Shown here one piece after another: positions 62,667-64,000 of a stretch of DNA of 64,000 nucleotides. A program made the translations under genes and the position numbers. The notes beneath the pieces were generated by a model, which did not search any database, was not told where the DNA came from, and saw nothing but the letters and a program-made list of their open reading frames with translations. The stretch covers positions 62,001 to 126,000 of the forward strand of contig CP074573.1 of assembly GCA_018394295.1 (NCBI GenBank), read 5' to 3'. Position 1 is the first letter of the stretch; each line of letters opens with the position of its first letter. Source of the DNA: Mycoplasmatota bacterium. Its GTDB lineage: Bacteria; Bacillota_I; Bacilli_A; Haloplasmatales; Haloplasmataceae.

Positions 62667-62816
62667 TTTATAAAGCAGTTAATAATAGATGAAAATCATA
62701 TTAACATAATTAATAATTTAAAAGATAGTATGAAGGGGAATTATATAGAATCATATAATAAAACAAGTGAGTATTATTCTCCTGAATGGATAAAAAAATT
62801 AAGAAAGAAAAAATAA
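62667..62816 (+). pseudogene. 3' fragment of the gene interrupted by IS21
   Basis: Directly after the IS right end an open frame reads FIKQLIIDENHINIINNLKD, then SMKGNYIESYNKTSEYYSPE, then WIKKLRKKK and stop. It has no start or ribosome binding site. It may be the C-terminal half of the zinc-ribbon protein at 60336, though a one-base frame offset must be assumed. Confidence 0.5.
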
Positions 62817-62830
62817 TAATTTGAAATTAA

Positions 62831-62860
62831 ACTTCAAAATGATTTGAAGTCTTTTTATTT
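62831..62860 (+). terminator. intrinsic terminator
   Basis: ACTTCAAA / TTTGAAGT stem, ATGA loop, then CTTTTT. Confidence 0.8.
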
Positions 62861-63274
62861 AAACAAACCAAGAGATTGATTCTCTTTCATTTTATTTTTA
62901 ACAAATATTATATATTAACTGAAATTAAGGTTTTAAGTATATCAAACCAATATAATGACAGTATATAAAGTTTTTTAAACTCTAAATCATATCAAGTAGA
63001 TAATAATCATGATTATTTTCTATCAAAAGAACAATAAGAAGTACTATTAAAGCTTTAAGTATTTAAACAATAATGTATGATTCTTGAAAAATATTAGTCA
63101 AACCCTTTATAAATTTAATGCGAGGTATTAGGTTCATAAAAAACAAAATAAAATTATGAAAAAGGTTATATATGTAAGGTATAGCAGATTAAATCTTAGC
63201 GTGATATAATACATGATAGAAACAACTATTGCCCCTATAAAGAATCTTAAAATATAAACTAATGTATTTTATGA
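62861..63274. other. AT-rich stretch without a gene
   Basis: About 410 bases. A 14-bp palindrome ATAATCATGATTAT lies near 63000-63015 and a weak AAGAGA/TCTCTT hairpin near 62870-62886. No open frame with a ribosome binding site is visible. It is probably eroded coding DNA of a toxin-type gene. Confidence 0.4.
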
Positions 63275-63561
63275 TATATAACAAAATCTGTCAAGGAAAT
63301 GAACTTTATACTTGATAAACAGTTCTTTGCCTCTGGTCCAATATCTACAGATAATGATGCTAATAAAGCTTAAAAAAGATAGGTCAAAATGGATTGGATG
63401 CTTTTAAAAAAGCTGTGATTAAGGGATTAAGTAATATTCCAAATGGATATATATATGAATTAAAATTGTTTAATAAACAATATGCTAATTATAGATTTTA
63501 TAGAAATGTAAATGAATATGGTGACATTATATTTGATTACTTTGGTAAAGAATTACATTAA
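63275..63561 (+). pseudogene. C-terminal fragment of a polymorphic-toxin-like protein
   Basis: One frame reads YITKSVKEMNFILDKQFFAS then GPISTDNDANKA and stop. One base away the sequence continues (SLKKIGQNGLDAFKKAVIKG, LSNIPNGYIYELKLFNKQYA, ending IIFDYFGKELH) to TAA 63559-63561. A single frameshift in the A-run at ~63371-63377 joins them. A toxin-domain-sized C-terminus without an N-terminus, followed after 12 bases by a small ribosome-bound gene, is the layout of an orphan toxin/immunity cassette. The toxin class is not identified. Confidence 0.5.
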
Positions 63562-63573
63562 GGAGTAAATTAC

Positions 63574-63885
63574 ATGGAACTTGATGAATTGATAATAAAA
63601 CATAATATTAAAAAAAGGTCATTTAAATGTTATGAAGAGTACATGAAAAATTATAAACTGGAAGATCCTAATGATTATGAAGACCTTTTTCTGTCAAAAA
63701 ATATTAATGAAGTAGAGTTAAGGATTCACAGTATTGCTTATGTTATAAATTGTTATTTTGATAAAGATATTAGATATTTAGCTTCAACAATAAGATTGAT
63801 ATATGATGATATAGAATTCGCTGAATATAAAGTTTTTTTTAACTTACATGGGGAAATAGAAGATGATTATTTAATAGAGATATAA
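63574..63885 (+). CDS. putative immunity protein
   Basis: 103 residues, acidic, soluble, starting MELDELIIKHNIKKRSFKCY and ending FNLHGEIEDDYLIEI. TAAGGAG 8 bases upstream supports translation. I do not recognise the family; the call rests on its size, acidity and position right behind the toxin-like fragment. Confidence 0.5.
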   Translation: MELDELIIKHNIKKRSFKCYEEYMKNYKLEDPNDYEDLFLSKNINEVELRIHSIAYVINCYFDKDIRYLASTIRLIYDDIEFAEYKVFFNLHGEIEDDYLIEI

Positions 63886-64000
63886 AATTATAACTATATA
63901 GAAATATTAAATATATCTTATATTATCGAAATAAAATTAAGGGAAAACTATGGATTATATGAGAAAATTAGTTATAATTTAAACTTTATTCTGAGGGGTG
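63886..64000. other. window end with a ribosome binding site
   Basis: A ten-codon frame (MDYMRKLVII) at ~63951 is too short to call. The last bases GAGGGGTG resemble a Shine-Dalgarno, so another gene probably starts just past the window. Confidence 0.35.

Overview
The window is very AT-rich, with strong AGGAGG-type ribosome binding sites, consensus sigma-A promoters and many intrinsic terminators. Genes use TGG for tryptophan and TGA as a stop, so the standard bacterial code applies. Gene content (rpsF-ssb-rpsR, gdpP-rplI-dnaB, prfA/prmC, a CotF-like protein) fits a low-GC Bacillota or a deep, walled-type relative of the Mycoplasmatota. HypA/HypB, ferredoxin-rich oxidoreductases and a Mrp/NifX/MinD cluster of the kind found in anaerobes suggest an anaerobic lifestyle. 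I cannot name the species.

Layout. Positions 1-8,500 are accessory: an AraC regulator, two lipoproteins, a pentapeptide-repeat protein, and a two-gene unit in which a catalytically dead transposase-like DNA-binding protein is translationally coupled to an FAD amine-oxidase-like enzyme. Positions 8,600-12,600 hold hypB, a large Fe-S/flavin oxidoreductase and hypA. Positions 12,700-17,860 (minus) form an efflux operon (tetR, MFS, FtsX permease, ATPase) with an operator just downstream of a perfect promoter. Positions 18,100-20,750 carry a pyrophosphatase-like gene and a divergent MBL-hydrolase/ene-reductase pair. Positions 20,790-25,770 are an orange-protein-like Mrp/NifX/MinD cluster behind a promoter bracketed by two identical palindromes. 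Positions 25,780-32,770 contain a CotF-like gene, an amidotransferase, a GNAT, a decayed IS3 element, an IS21 element and gene fossils.

Positions 32,900-41,170 are mainly core genes: a CDF transporter, Hpt, rpsF-ssb-rpsR, gdpP-rplI-dnaB. Positions 41,300-47,690 hold two paralogous BspA-type leucine-rich-repeat lipoproteins, followed by an IS1595 element with an 8-bp target duplication. Positions 47,950-59,990 have MATE, two small membrane proteins, prfA, an ECF sigma/anti-sigma pair set between two beta-propeller proteins, an IS3 element, prmC and a dead glgA. Positions 60,000-64,000 are a graveyard and toxin/immunity-like region with an intact IS21 element inside a small zinc-ribbon gene.

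Most notable: (i) the dead-transposase/FAD-oxidase coupled pair; (ii) two IS3-family copies that each sit in the loop of a rho-independent terminator; (iii) an in-frame internal start with its own Shine-Dalgarno that could release the NifX domain of Mrp; (iv) a terminator whose descending arm is the ribosome binding site of the next gene; (v) the sigma factor/beta-propeller module. All functional statements are inference from sequence; no database search was run.
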